A stretch of 64,000 bases of DNA from Chenopodium formosanum. Lineage: Eukaryota > Streptophyta > Magnoliopsida > Caryophyllales > Amaranthaceae. Position 1 is the stretch's first letter; every line of letters begins with the position of its first letter. The notes under the pieces are model-generated. The model worked only from the letters and a program-made list of their open reading frames with translations, had not been told where the DNA came from and ran no database searches. The position numbers and the translations under genes are program-made. Below, piece by piece: positions 34,658 through 45,200 of this stretch. The stretch spans positions 5,766,001-5,830,000 of the forward strand of contig CM044880.1 in NCBI GenBank assembly GCA_024500155.1, read 5' to 3'.

Positions 34658-36064
34658 ACAACGTTAGGGCGATCAAATGACAAACATAAATTAATGGAAA
34701 TTAATTACATAATGTAATAACAACAAATATTAGGAGAATTCACATGATTCATGCCAAAATCGATTAATAATAATATAAAGTACAAGAATTGTATAATTAG
34801 TAATTTTATAATACATAATTATCTCATGATTAATTTTTGGTAGGACCATAAAATATACGGAGTGAAATTATCAATGCAAGTGGAGTACCTGATTTCCATG
34901 GACCTATGCTTTTTGCACTTACTTTTAATAAAAATTAAATTCTTTTTAATCGAATAGCCAATGAATGATGCACAGAGTTTTGAAGTTTTCTTAGACAAAA
35001 ACAAAATGCCAATTATATAACTCTATATTATTTCTGCATGGGGTGACCAATCTTTATAAATCAAATTCACTCCTTTCAAGAAAAAACAAAACATCAATAA
35101 TAATACTCCAGCTAATGACAAATCTTTCTCATATGCAATTCTGTAATTAAGTTACCTAAAATGTTGATTGTCTTGATCATATGTAACCTACTACCACTTT
35201 TAATATAGTAGATTCTTTGGATCCTCTTTAATGGTTTATGTATATATATTGTATATTCGATCCGTTTGTTTAACGTGTGCATATATATGCTAATAAGCAA
35301 ACGTTAAAGTAATATACGTAGTCTATCAACAACTTTCCTGGCCGGTCAAATTTTAAAGAAAAATCCTATAAAAAAATGGAGTAAATAGAGGCATAATGAT
35401 GATGAACCTAATTAAAGGGAAATTTATAGGATTCATCAATTGAATTTAATTAATTTTGAATAAGTTCTCATTATACAGCATTTGTTATAGAAATAATAAT
35501 TTTATAGATGAGCAACCTTGTATGTCTTATTGCGTGTCATCAATATTAGAAAATCTCATGTCTATTTAATTAAACCTCTTATAATTTGTCACAATGGTGT
35601 AATGCTGGTTTATCAAGAATACGCAAGAAAAGCATACTCTGCGTGAATTGTTGATTAATCGCCATAGATGGCTTAGAACCAATAGTTCATTATCAAATGG
35701 ATCGATCTTTCCGTTCTAATACTCTATCCGAGAGTTATCAGTATTTACCTCTACCTTTAGGCATTAAGATAACAATGTAAATCAAACAAGATTTATTCTT
35801 CTATATTGAAATTCAATTTTATGTCTAGGTAAAGGATCTATGTCAATTACCACTCCAAATTAAAAATTTTAAGCTATGTGCCTATGTCTAGTCTAGCTGT
35901 CTAGGTTAAGGTTTTCAAAACGCCTAACCATACTCGTGACTAGCTTAGTGACCTCCGATTGTATTGAACTATGCTCATTAATTAATGTTATTAAGAGATT
36001 ACATACCTAGAGCACTTTTTTTTTTTTTTTTTTTTTGAAAACACGTTCCTAGAGCACTTGGTTA
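34658..36064. other. Intergenic, nothing recognised
   Basis: AT-rich. No exon could be supported on either strand. Poly-T run at 36017-36036. Confidence 0.4.
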
Positions 36065-36165
36065 AAAGATTTCCTCCAAAAGTTAAAGAGCCTTTTAACC
36101 ACATACCTAGACTCCCAGAGCATGCACTTGGTTAAAAGGCTCTTTAACTTTTGGAGGAAATCTTT
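36065..36165. repeat. Perfect 36-bp inverted repeat upstream of BURP copy 2
   Basis: Arms 36065-36100 and 36130-36165 are exactly complementary, with a 29-nt loop. The centre of the arm reads tcctccaaaagttaaagagc. The right arm ends about 350 bp before the BURP copy 2 ATG. It could be a small foldback transposon or a hairpin RNA locus. Confidence 0.8.
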
Positions 36166-36517
36166 CCGTGATCTTGACAAAGGACAAAATACAATTATAA
36201 ACCATATATGTTGATGAATTCTTCGGGTAAAGCCACAATTGCAAGTTTGCCCGCAAAATTATTGACTCTAAATAGTGCAAATAAAAGGTCAAAATTTTGC
36301 ACCTATTATGAAACGAAAATATTTTTTGAAAGATTGATGTGGTTACATGTGGGGTCGAGTAATACTGTCTAATGTCATTCAAATTAAATAATATGTAATG
36401 TATTATACTAGCTTCATCATGCATTATTGCATTACATCCAAACTACTGTAATAATTTAGCCTTATACTGCTCTCATCAGTCATCACACATTCACACCAAC
36501 ACATCTTTCAAGCTAAG

Positions 36518-37504
36518 ATGCATTATTCTCAATTTACTCGGTGGAGTTTGGCTCTACATTTTCTTCTACTAATGGTTAATCATCTTCTTAATTACCCTCT
36601 ACTACATATAATTTGTCTTCAACTTAACCTATACTATGAATTAACTTGATTTTAATTTCTTTGGCAGACTTGTTATGCTGCAATTGAAGAAAACGTTGTT
36701 GCGAGCAATCGAAACGATGAAGGAAGCCATGAACATCATCATCATCAAGGCCATTCAACAACACCACACATGGATCATTCAGTGCAAGTATTTTTCACCC
36801 CTAAAGACCTTAAACTAGGAAATATAATACCTATCTTCTTTAGAGGCCGAAACCCTTCTTCGAGTTCTCCTCATTTTCTTCCTAGGGAAGAAGCCGAGTT
36901 AATACCTTTCTCACCATCTAAACTCCCTTATCTTCTTAAACTTTTCGGCTTTTCTCAAGCTTCGTCTCAAGCTAAAGCCATGGAAGATACTCTAAGACAA
37001 TGCATCATAGTAAAACCTATCCTAGGAGAGACTAAATTTTGTGCAACTTCCTTAGAGTCTATGCTTGATTTTGTGCATAAGATTTTCGGACCAACAACAA
37101 AATTTAAGGCCTTGACCACCCAAAACTTTGCGAAATCTGGTAGTATTTTACAAAATTATACCATAGTAGATGAACCTATAGAAATACAAGCTCCGAAAAC
37201 AGTTGCTTGTCACACCATGCCTTTCCCATATGTTGTGTACTATTGCCACCACCAAGAAAGCGAAAGCAAAGTGTTTCAAGTTTCATTAAAAGGTGAAGAA
37301 AAGGGAAGTGATAGTATTGTACAAGCTGTTGCTGTTTGTCATATGGATACCTCTCAATGGAGTCCTAACCACTTCTCGTTTCGAGTTCTAGGAATCAAGC
37401 CTGGTTCATCGCCAATTTGCCATTTCTTTCCTGCTGATAATCTTGTTTGGGTGCCAATAATATCTAATTTTGAGGGTTTAAGAGGAAGTGTTTCAAGTAT
37501 GTAA
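36518..37504 (+). CDS. BURP-domain secreted protein, copy 2
   Basis: CDS is join(36518..36574,36668..37504), 297 aa. A 19-residue signal-peptide exon (MHYSQFTRWSLALHFLLLM) is joined in phase 0 across a 93-bp intron to the main exon. The His-rich spacer and first half of the BURP domain are nearly identical to copy 1. The C-terminal third differs by many substitutions and small indels. CH spacings are X10, X29 and X25, against X10, X26 and X24 in copy 1. A longer acidic loop (KGEEKGSDS) sits between the second and third CH. All four CH motifs and the frame are intact, so both copies can encode full proteins. The conserved leader 'agtcatcacacattcacacc' is present, but the TATA box of copy 1 is not. 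Confidence 0.9.
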
Positions 37505-37646
37505 AAATTTGATTAGCTTGTATGCTATTCTGTTAACGGAGTAATAATAATTGTTGGGGAATTTATAGTACGTTTCCAATTGATTAGTATAGAAATCTGT
37601 GTAATATCAGTTGATGAATTGAATGTTTTGTTATTGATTTAAAAAA

Positions 37647-37778
37647 CTCATTTGGTTAGAGCTTTCCTTCCGATTGTAGGAGATCATGGGATCGATTCTC
37701 ACCCAGCCCCTGTGGGCTGTGGCTCTCTAAACACTAGAAAAAAAAAAAAAAAAAAAAAAAAATTAAAAAAAAAAAAAA
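37647..37778 (+). mobile_element. tRNA-derived SINE
   Basis: It starts with a tRNA-like A box (ctcatttggttagagc) and has a B box, gggatcgattc (37688-37698). Then comes a non-tRNA body (gggctgtggctctctaaaca) and a long A tail (37738-37778). A related copy lies on the minus strand at 41605. It is about 140 bp downstream of the BURP copy 2 stop. Confidence 0.75.
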
Positions 37779-38330
37779 CACATACTTCCTGTACATAGAA
37801 AATTAGAAAGAAATTATTTAATTTCTTTTTTATATTCTCGATCTATCAGTAATAATTAAATTAAAGTTGTGATATACACTGCTGTTATTGCCTGTTAATG
37901 TTCATTTAATTTATCATTTTATGGCTTTGTGGGACTTGGGACTTGGAACTTGGGACTTGGGAGTGTGATATTGTGAGTTGTGACGTTGGGTAGAGGAGTT
38001 ATATAATCTGAAGGCCCCTGCATCATATTGACACCGATGATCCAATTACTGCCGGCCTGCCGCGCCACTGCCTGGTGGCTGGCAGCCTCACATCGCGGCC
38101 GAACCGTGTTGTCGTGCGGAGTAGGGGTGAAGCCACCTAGGGTTGGTCGGGCCGTGCCTCCACGGCTCAAGATTTATTTATTTTAATTGGTCCTAAACTC
38201 CTATGTAAAAAAGGTTAAAAGATTTAAAATACTTAACTACCTTCTTGTGTTGTTTATTCACTTGCCTCAATAACTTTGCTCCTAGTTATAAGACTTATAA
38301 ACCAAATCTTATTCCCAATTCCAATAAACA
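37779..38330. other. 3' flank of BURP copy 2 and GC-rich patch
   Basis: 37915-38020 repeats the BURP copy 1 flank (atggctttgtgggacttg and onward). 38040-38170 is GC-rich and ends in 'gtgcctccacggctcaag', perhaps a transposon end. I see no gene there. Confidence 0.45.
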
Positions 38331-38573
38331 ATTTTTTTTTTATTTTTTTTTTGAGAAAACATCGGAGCCAAATTATATTAATACTAAAGTGTCAATCAAA
38401 ACATATGAGGCAATCTCACAAGGAAAATGATTGACCCAAACATTTTCGCCTTCAAACGGAATTAACTTGGCTAGGTGATGGGCAACCGCGCGTATTGCCA
38501 TCCCTTTTAACATGAGACCAAGATACATAATTAAAAGAAAGAAAAAGAGAAAAAATTTCCTCCAGAATTGCAA
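38331..38573 (-). mobile_element. LINE 3'-end fragment
   Basis: Minus-strand frame 38573-38373 reads VAHHLAKLIPFEGENVWVNH followed by FPCEIASYVL. This is the C-terminal RNase H tail typical of plant L1-type LINE ORF2. It is followed by a short UTR and an A tail (T run at 38331-38352 on the plus strand). 5'-truncated, as usual for LINEs. Confidence 0.65.
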
Positions 38574-38610
38574 AGCTCTGTCAAGTGAATTATGGTTACA
38601 TTAATTCTAA

Positions 38611-38783
38611 GGCAAATGCTAACGAACGTCCCGGGGCATTGGATAAGCTAGTTAAAAGCAAAAAGATCAAACTAAAATTACCGATCGACGCGTGATTTTG
38701 TCATGCTTTCCCAAATTAATGTCACTTAAGGTAAGATTTTAAATGCTTATCCCACGCCCCGGAGGCGTTCGTTAGCAAGATCC
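38611..38783. mobile_element. Mutator-like MITE
   Basis: 173 bp with ends ggcaaatgctaacgaacg and cgttcgttagcaagatcc and a perfect 9-bp duplication TAATTCTAA (38602-38610, 38784-38792). Subterminal 'ccggggc' also pairs. No coding capacity. Confidence 0.8.
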
Positions 38784-39215
38784 TAATTCTAATGACACCC
38801 AATAAATTGAGCACGCAACAGTTGGATTACAATTGAAATTTAAAAACTTTGTGCAAAAATTAATATATACGGAGTACATACTATTCAATTCATTCATTAA
38901 TTCAAGAGATCATTTAGGTAAATAACCTAACACATTTTGAATAGGTTAGAAATTTATTGATTATAACTTTTTTTTTTTTTTTTTTTTTTTGAAATTAAAA
39001 GATTGTTTCAAATACTCTTATGCTCCACACAAAAAAAAAGTACTCCATAAGACATAACATTTTTTTTTCCTAGAAAACACCTAAGACATAACATACAAAT
39101 TGAAATGTCATTTACTATTTAATTAGGTTCAAGAATTTTTTTTTTTCCAAAAAATCATTTACCTTAAAATTTAATTTTTGTCAAATAGCACAATAACCCA
39201 TAAAAATAAATGTAA
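38784..39215. other. Intergenic, nothing recognised
   Basis: AT-rich, with a long T run at 38969-38990. Confidence 0.4.
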
Positions 39216-39344
39216 GGGCCTGTTCTCTTACGTTAAAATTCAGTTTACTTCAGCTCCTAATTTTCTCTTATAAAATATTCATTTCAGTTCAGTTCAATTC
39301 AGTTCAGCTCAGTTCAGCTGAGTTCAGTTAATGAGAACAAGCCC
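39216..39344. mobile_element. Tourist-like MITE, GGGCCTGTTCTC family
   Basis: 129 bp, flanked by TAA (39213-39215, 39345-39347). Ends gggcctgttctctta and gagaacaagccc. Body of 'cagttcagctcagtt' words. Confidence 0.8.
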
Positions 39345-40493
39345 TAAATACTGCTTTATACTCGTAATTTATACAAGTATCACAGGCATAGTTATCATGT
39401 ATTCATATGTGAAACAATATCACAAATAACTAAAATTCTAACAAGTTAAAATAGTAGTAAATAGATAAAGACTAAAACCTAACCTTATCATTACATATTT
39501 GACTATTGGCTTGACTCTAATGTATTAGCATGAATTTAGGAAATTGAGTAATTTCATTAATTTCGAATTTTGAAGAAGTCTTAACGAGAGAGAATTGACC
39601 TTCATTAACTTTTAATTTTGAAGGAGTCTTAAAGAGAGAGAATTGAACTTCATTAATTTTAATTTGAATGAGTCTTAAAGAGAGAGAATCGGAATAATAA
39701 ACTTACATGCTTTATTTACTACAAGTCTACAACAAATTGATTAAAATTATACTCGTACTCTGTATAAATTTTACTGTTTTGTTTTTGTTTGATTACCAAT
39801 ATTAATCAGTGATTTTGACTTTTTTTAAAGAACAATGATTTTGACTTATATTGATAATCCGCATATTGATAAAAGTCTTATCAGTTTTTATGGATGTTCA
39901 ATTTTATTTAATTAATTATACAATAATATTAAAGCACTTGTATGCAGCAATACATTATTTTGACTTAAAATTATCTTAAATAACTTGAAAGTAATTGTTT
40001 AAATTAAATATTACTCTGTAATTGTATATAAATGAAACATACAAATAGATTAAGATATCAATTATATCCTTTTTGATTTGCTTAATCACAAGGGGAAAAA
40101 GTGGAAAACTAATACTCGTAACACTCCTCTTGACGGAAATAGGAAACTTTATTTATTAAGTAGAGCGTTCATTTTTTTTTTTCTTTAAATTTAGTAGCAC
40201 TTGCTTGTTAAATCTTTTTATTAACACTCGTACATTTTGACTTAAAAAAAATCTTCAAAAATGCTAAAAAGTTGCTTAATTGTATAAACATTAAACAAAA
40301 CCGTGATAAAGATAATAATTAGTACGGAGTACGTGATTATCTTTTCTATTTATTTATTTATTCTCACAAGATAATTATTAAAAAGATTCATATATATCAT
40401 ATATTCATATGGTTACAACTTACAATCCCTATAAAAAAAAAACTCAAATTTCGAAGAGTCCTGATGGTTCACAGAGTATAATACGGAGTATCT
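39345..40493. other. Upstream region of the DUF7086 gene
   Basis: No exons. It contains the 48-bp tandem repeat at 39553-39692. The rest is AT-rich. Confidence 0.4.
39553..39692 (+). repeat. 48-bp tandem repeat, about three units
   Basis: Units at 39553, 39601 and 39649 share 'gtcttaaagagagagaat' with a few substitutions. The third unit is 44 bp. It lies about 0.9 kb upstream of the DUF7086 start codon. Confidence 0.75.
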
Positions 40494-40501
40494 TATAAAT
40501 A
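40494..40501 (+). promoter_or_regulatory. TATA box of the DUF7086 gene
   Basis: TATAAATA, 128 bp before the ATG at 40629. A poly-A run (40553-40582) lies in the presumed leader. Confidence 0.5.
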
Positions 40502-40548
40502 CCTTTAGGATTCATTAATTGAATTCATTCCTGTCTTTCTTCACAATC

Positions 40549-40585
<37 letters not shown>

Positions 40586-40628
40586 TTACCTTCACAAAAA
40601 ATACTACTTGTATTTGTTACAAACATTC

Positions 40629-41522
40629 ATGAAAGGAAATAACCAAAATACCGAAAGAAAAAGGAAGAGCACAGAAGATCAAGTTGTTCTTGATCATCCT
40701 TCAAAACACCAACATGTATGTCCTCCTCATCCTCTACACAATGTAGACCGCGAAAGGAATTCTAACCTCGATCTTTCACTCTCTCTCAATTCATCCAACA
40801 TTACTCCGACCTCTAATCAGGAGGACAATGAATCTAATCAATCCGGTCTTGTTATTCCGGAGGAGTCTAGTGATCAATCCAACCATAATATTCGGGACCA
40901 GTCTATTGAACCCGAGGGTGTTGGAGAACCTTCTCTTCCTCCTCCTAGGAGAACACAACGTGCTCGTCGTAACTCTAACCCTCAACAACCCCGACCAAAA
41001 CAAAGGGTTGTCAAGAGCGAGATAATTGAACCCCCGTACCGTTGGGCAAGAGACCGTCGAGTCACAGTTCATACATTACAATATTTGTTAGAAAACGAAA
41101 TCAAAACCATCCCAGGCGAAGTGCAATGCAAAAAATGTAATGCAAGTTTTGAAGTAGAATATGACCTCAATGAAAAGTTTCTAGAGGTTTCCAATATTGT
41201 AATAGAAAAACAAGACGAGTGGCACGACCGTGCACCCGTCCAATGGACTAATCATTGGAAAAATTACCCGACTTGCCAACATTGTGGAGCAAAAGAAAGT
41301 TGCAAGCCTGTTTTAGCCGAGAAAAAGAGATCTATCAATTGGTTGTTTTTGTTTCTAAGTCAAACAATAGGGTGTTGTTCTTTGGAGCAATTGAAATATT
41401 TTTGCAAGCATGTTGGTATTCATCGAACCGGGGCGAAAAATCGGGTATTGTGTTATGCATATGTTGCATTATGCGATCAACTTGAACCGAATGGTCAGTT
41501 CGATGTTCAAAACATTTTATGA
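40629..41522 (+). CDS. DUF7086-family plant protein with EAR-like motif
   Basis: Single-exon gene of 297 aa. I take the ATG at 40629. Seven sense codons upstream lack an ATG. The N-terminal third is hydrophilic, with a basic KRKRK patch (residues 10-15 region) and NLDLSLSLNSS, an LxLxL EAR-type motif that recruits corepressors in known plant repressors. A Pro/Arg-rich stretch (RRTQRARRNSNPQQPRPKQR) may be a nuclear signal. The C-terminal half is the DUF7086 domain. It begins PPYRWARDRRVTVHTLQYLL and has two CxxC pairs (CKKC and CQHC), then INWLFLFLSQTIGCCSLEQL and CKHVGIHRTGAKNRVL. The domain's function is unknown. The four cysteines suggest a metal site and, with the EAR motif, a nuclear regulatory role. 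This is inference. No partner gene is nearby. Poly-A-like AATAAA sites lie near 41800. Confidence 0.85.
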   Translation: MKGNNQNTERKRKSTEDQVVLDHPSKHQHVCPPHPLHNVDRERNSNLDLSLSLNSSNITPTSNQEDNESNQSGLVIPEESSDQSNHNIRDQSIEPEGVGEPSLPPPRRTQRARRNSNPQQPRPKQRVVKSEIIEPPYRWARDRRVTVHTLQYLLENEIKTIPGEVQCKKCNASFEVEYDLNEKFLEVSNIVIEKQDEWHDRAPVQWTNHWKNYPTCQHCGAKESCKPVLAEKKRSINWLFLFLSQTIGCCSLEQLKYFCKHVGIHRTGAKNRVLCYAYVALCDQLEPNGQFDVQNIL

Positions 41523-41604
41523 ATGGGTATGCAATGCTATGCTTCATCAGATCAGTTTTTCGTTTGATAAAAATTATGAATTTGCTTTTGTTTTTTTACA
41601 GATG

Positions 41605-41726
41605 TTTTTTTTTTTTTTTTTTGTGTGTGTTTGGAGAGCCACAAGGGCGGGGATGAGAATCGATACCAAGATCTCTTGGAATCGGGAGGGAGGCTCCTCT
41701 AACCACTTGAGCTATCCCTCATTTTC
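41605..41726 (-). mobile_element. tRNA-derived SINE (minus strand)
   Basis: On the minus strand it reads A box tagctcaagtggttagagg, B box ggtatcgattc (41657-41667), the body cttgtggctctccaaacaca, then an A tail (T run 41605-41622 on plus). Flanking copies tttttacagatg (41593-41604) and tttttacggatg (41727-41738) form an 11/12 target duplication. It lies just beyond the DUF7086 stop, perhaps in the 3' UTR. Confidence 0.8.
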
Positions 41727-41738
41727 TTTTTACGGATG

Positions 41739-42210
41739 CTTTGATTAGTTCTTGTTTTAGGTTTGTTTTTAATAATGCTAGTTTTTCTGTCCAAAAATAA
41801 ATAAATAAAATAATGGTTGTTTGAATTGGTTCTAGTTTTTGTATTGAATTATTAATTTGCAATGTACTTATATTTAGTATGAACTTGCATGTACAGTATT
41901 ATATATTGTGGTATCATATATATAAATGGTTTTTATCAGTATGATAGTATATGATCAATAATAAGTCCTCGTAGTTTTTTGTAAGCTAATATTCTCATCA
42001 ATTAAGATACTTTTCTCATTGTTGATAATGCTTTTTTTTTTTTTTTTTTAAAAGTATTTTTTTAATAGAATATTATCATTATTAATATATACATTATATA
42101 GTCATACAACTTCTACAATACACTCCAGGTTAATATAGATTTCTAAACCAGATAAACTAAAATAACTAAACTAAAATAACTAAACTAAAATAACTTTTAC
42201 AATCAAATTA
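41739..42210. other. 3' flank of the DUF7086 gene
   Basis: Several AATAAA-type signals at 41795-41815. T run at 42032-42049. Three short 'aactaaaata' repeats near 42160-42195. No gene. Confidence 0.45.
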
Positions 42211-43014
42211 GGAAATTTTAGAAAATAACACCACAAAAAATCACAAATTTTGATTATAACACCACAAAATTTAAAATTTTGATTGTAACACCACCAAAAA
42301 ACCAAAAAATTTGATTTCACCACCATTTTCTAACGCCATCCAAAAAACTGTTAGTGAGCCCCACAAAGTACATGTGTCAGATATATATTGGATTAAAAAA
42401 AAGGAAAAACAAAAACAAAAATGAAAAACCCTAAAATCCAAACCCAACCACTGTACTTACCACCAGCGTCCGTTTCTCCTGCCCACCGCCGCTGCTGGTT
42501 CGCCCAATCGACCACCCTCGACCCTCAACCACCCTCAACCCCCGACCACCTGAACGACGCACCACCCTAACCCTTAAATGTTGTACCCAGCTTGGCCTCA
42601 CCCCCAACTCCGATTTAATTCGAAATCTGGAAACGGGTTAGGGTTCAAGTGAGGGTGGTTTTTGGTTGGTGTGGGTTGGGGTTTCAACGACGGTTTTGGG
42701 TAAGAGAGAGGATATCGGCGACGTGGGTGGTTTTCGGGGAGGGGGAAGGAAAAATACGGCAGCGTGGGTGGTTTCGCCGGTTTTGGTGGAGGCAAATGGG
42801 TGCCGGCGACCTGGGTTACGGTGTCGGCGGCTGAGGTAAGGTGGCGCCGGTGGTGGAGTTAGCTGGGTTAGGGATTTTTTTTTTTTTTTAAATTTTTTTT
42901 TCTTTTTATTAATTCAATTTTTTAAACCTATAGGCTATTGACACGTGTCAAATTATGGCCCCACTTATGGATTTCATCCAAGAATCCGTTAAGTGGTGGT
43001 GAAATCAAATTTGT

Positions 43015-43055
<41 letters not shown>

Positions 43056-43109
43056 TGGTGTTATAATCAAAATTTGTGTTCTTTTGTGGTGTTATTTTCT
43101 AAAATTTCC
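42211..43109. mobile_element. Mutator-like element with GC-rich interior
   Basis: Flanked by a perfect 9-bp duplication ATCAAATTA (42202-42210, 43110-43118). Inverted termini start ggaaattttagaaaataaca and carry spaced 'ataacaccacaaaa' words, similar in plan to those of the element at 16963-17957. The interior (42430-42870) is rich in 'ccaccctcgacc/ggtggtttc' and differs sharply from its flanks. Open frames there are short and match nothing known to me. A poly-T run lies at 43020-43054. No transposase. Confidence 0.8.
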
Positions 43110-43505
43110 ATCAAATTATAACTATATTGTTAATTTATCAGAATCAAAGTTATCAGAATTAAAAATAGTCTAGTTTTATATCGATAATGAGTGAATATAT
43201 CAAATCCACCTATTGTTTTATTTAACAAATATTTAACCTAGTTAGCTCACGTCTCTCAATCGATATCTAATGTTTCTTATGTTGCAAATTCTATACATGA
43301 TTTTTCCTGCTATTCGTTTTCTTCCTAAAATTATTAACACCCAAAATTAGTAAGCTTTGAGCTAGCATTGGAATATTTGCTATTTATTAGTTTCTTATTG
43401 GGCCAAATAAGCTACAAAATACACATATCACTTGTTGGGCCACGCACGGGGGGCTGGGCCTCCACCTTTCCCCCAGTGGCTCCACCCCTGCCTTCAACCT
43501 ACACA

Positions 43506-43754
43506 CTTCTTCTGTTTCTTTTTAGTTGACACGTTTCTTTAGTCACGTTTGCAAATGCACGACTTCAATCGTTAATATCTTTAATTATCGATAAGTAAAA
43601 ATGATAAAAAGTTGATTTATTGAAACCGTGACGAATCTAACAATACCACACATGATTATATTTTTCATTACGTATAAACACAAAACATGATTAAAGGAAA
43701 CTGTTTGAATTTCGATAAAGTCAAAACGTATCAACTAATAAAAAACGGAGGTAG
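43506..43754. mobile_element. Stowaway-like MITE
   Basis: Ends cttcttctgtttctttttag and the complement of tataaaaaacggaggtag-like sequence at 43730-43754. Inner arms 'ttgacacgttt' and 'aaacgtatcaa' also pair. About 249 bp. Confidence 0.6.
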
Positions 43755-45200
43755 TATTTTTTTTTATCTCACCCTACTCATCCAATTAACTAACCCTAAT
43801 TCAAAGTAAGTTAATTGCACCCGGCCCATTCCATCTAAACTACAACTCTTTTCACTTCACCTTACAAAATCAGCAAAAATAAAGTAAACGAACAGGTGCT
43901 ATATATGTCTGTTTTTAGAATTGTTAAAACTTCAATTAAAAATTGATCCCACAACTCCATTAAAAGGTTTTAAAACACTCATAAATGTGGTGGAGCTATA
44001 GTTTAATTGGGTGGCTGGTGGGAGTTGCCACCCCAAGATAAATAAAAACTCGTGTTAAATATTTTTGGAGGAAAAAGTGTTTGTCAACTTAATACATATC
44101 ATTCTCAATTTTGAGTAATAAACTCATAAAATAATTGTTCATACGATTTAACAAACATTTTTTTTTTAATTTCATCTAATTAAGGTTATGACTTTATTAT
44201 ATTATATTTTTAACAACCCAACTTACTTTTGCTACAAGGTTAATTACCAAATGCACATTTATATTAGACTTAGCTTGATCAATAATTGGTCTCACGAACT
44301 AATACATGTCCTTTAATGAAAATTTTATTTTGATAAGCACACTTTACTTTCGAGTTCGATTAATCTAGAGGAATCAAATAAACTCAAAGCTAGTAAAAAC
44401 TTGATTTTGTAACGTAATATTCTATTATTGCTATTAAGACTTTGTTTCTTCACCTTAATTTTGTTACTTATAATTAATTCTTGTTCATAAGAACATCAAC
44501 AATGTGTTTGGATAGATAATTGTGAAGGAAAAGAAGGGCAAGGGAGGGGAAAGGGGTGGGATAGAAAGGGGAAGGGGTGTAAAAATGACGAGTTTTCTTT
44601 TCAAATTTTTCGCAGAGATCTATTTCTTATACTATGTATGTTAATCTATCCATTTTTTTTTTACCTCCAATTACCTTCCTTTAATTCCCATTTATACTCC
44701 TTATACTTATACCATGTTCTCGACCCATTACTAATCTGTTTAAAAAAATATTTTATAAAAGAACTTATACCAGCTGAAATAATATGATGTAGACGAGATT
44801 AATCTCGATTTGTATTCTATAATCTTATAATTATCCCACTTTCTTACAACGTGTCATAACAAATTAGGGAAGTAATCCAAGTCGTTAACTCATATCATAT
44901 CGTGCTTTCATTTTAACAACACTTTCTCCCTCCTTCTTTCTCTCTCCTCCATTTTTCCCTCCTCCCAAAAACCAAAACCATAAAACAATGGCAGAAAACT
45001 GCCATACCTTAACGCCATGAAAATGACCTCACCTTCTTCAATTCTCTCATCAATATCTTCTCCCTAAACCCTAGCTCATTCCTCCACATTTTTCCCCAAT
45101 TTCATTCATGCGATCCAATTCCTTTGATCTTTGCTATCAACCCTAACAATTTTCCCCCAAATTTGCACCAATTTCTAGGTTAATCTTTGCAGAATCGTCA
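43755..45200 (+). other. Promoter and 5' leader region of PI4KA1
   Basis: No exons of another gene seen. There is no convincing TATA box. The last 300 bp is pyrimidine-rich. The leader just before the ATG (45050-45200) is C/T-rich 'ccctaaaccctagctcattc' type sequence, typical of plant housekeeping genes. Confidence 0.5.
44922..44966 (+). promoter_or_regulatory. Pyrimidine-rich tract near the PI4KA1 start
   Basis: 44 of 45 bases are C or T (ctttctccctccttctttct at its start), about 235 bp before the ATG. Such Y-patches mark core promoters and 5' UTRs of TATA-less plant genes. The role here is inferred. Confidence 0.5.

Noticed and set aside
38040..38170. GC-rich patch as a gene fragment
   Set aside because: The open frame gives Thr/Pro/Arg-rich nonsense, and the right edge looks like a transposon terminus.
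41410..41748. 112-codon open frame overlapping the DUF7086 3' end
   Set aside because: Out of frame with the DUF7086 coding sequence and continuing into a SINE.
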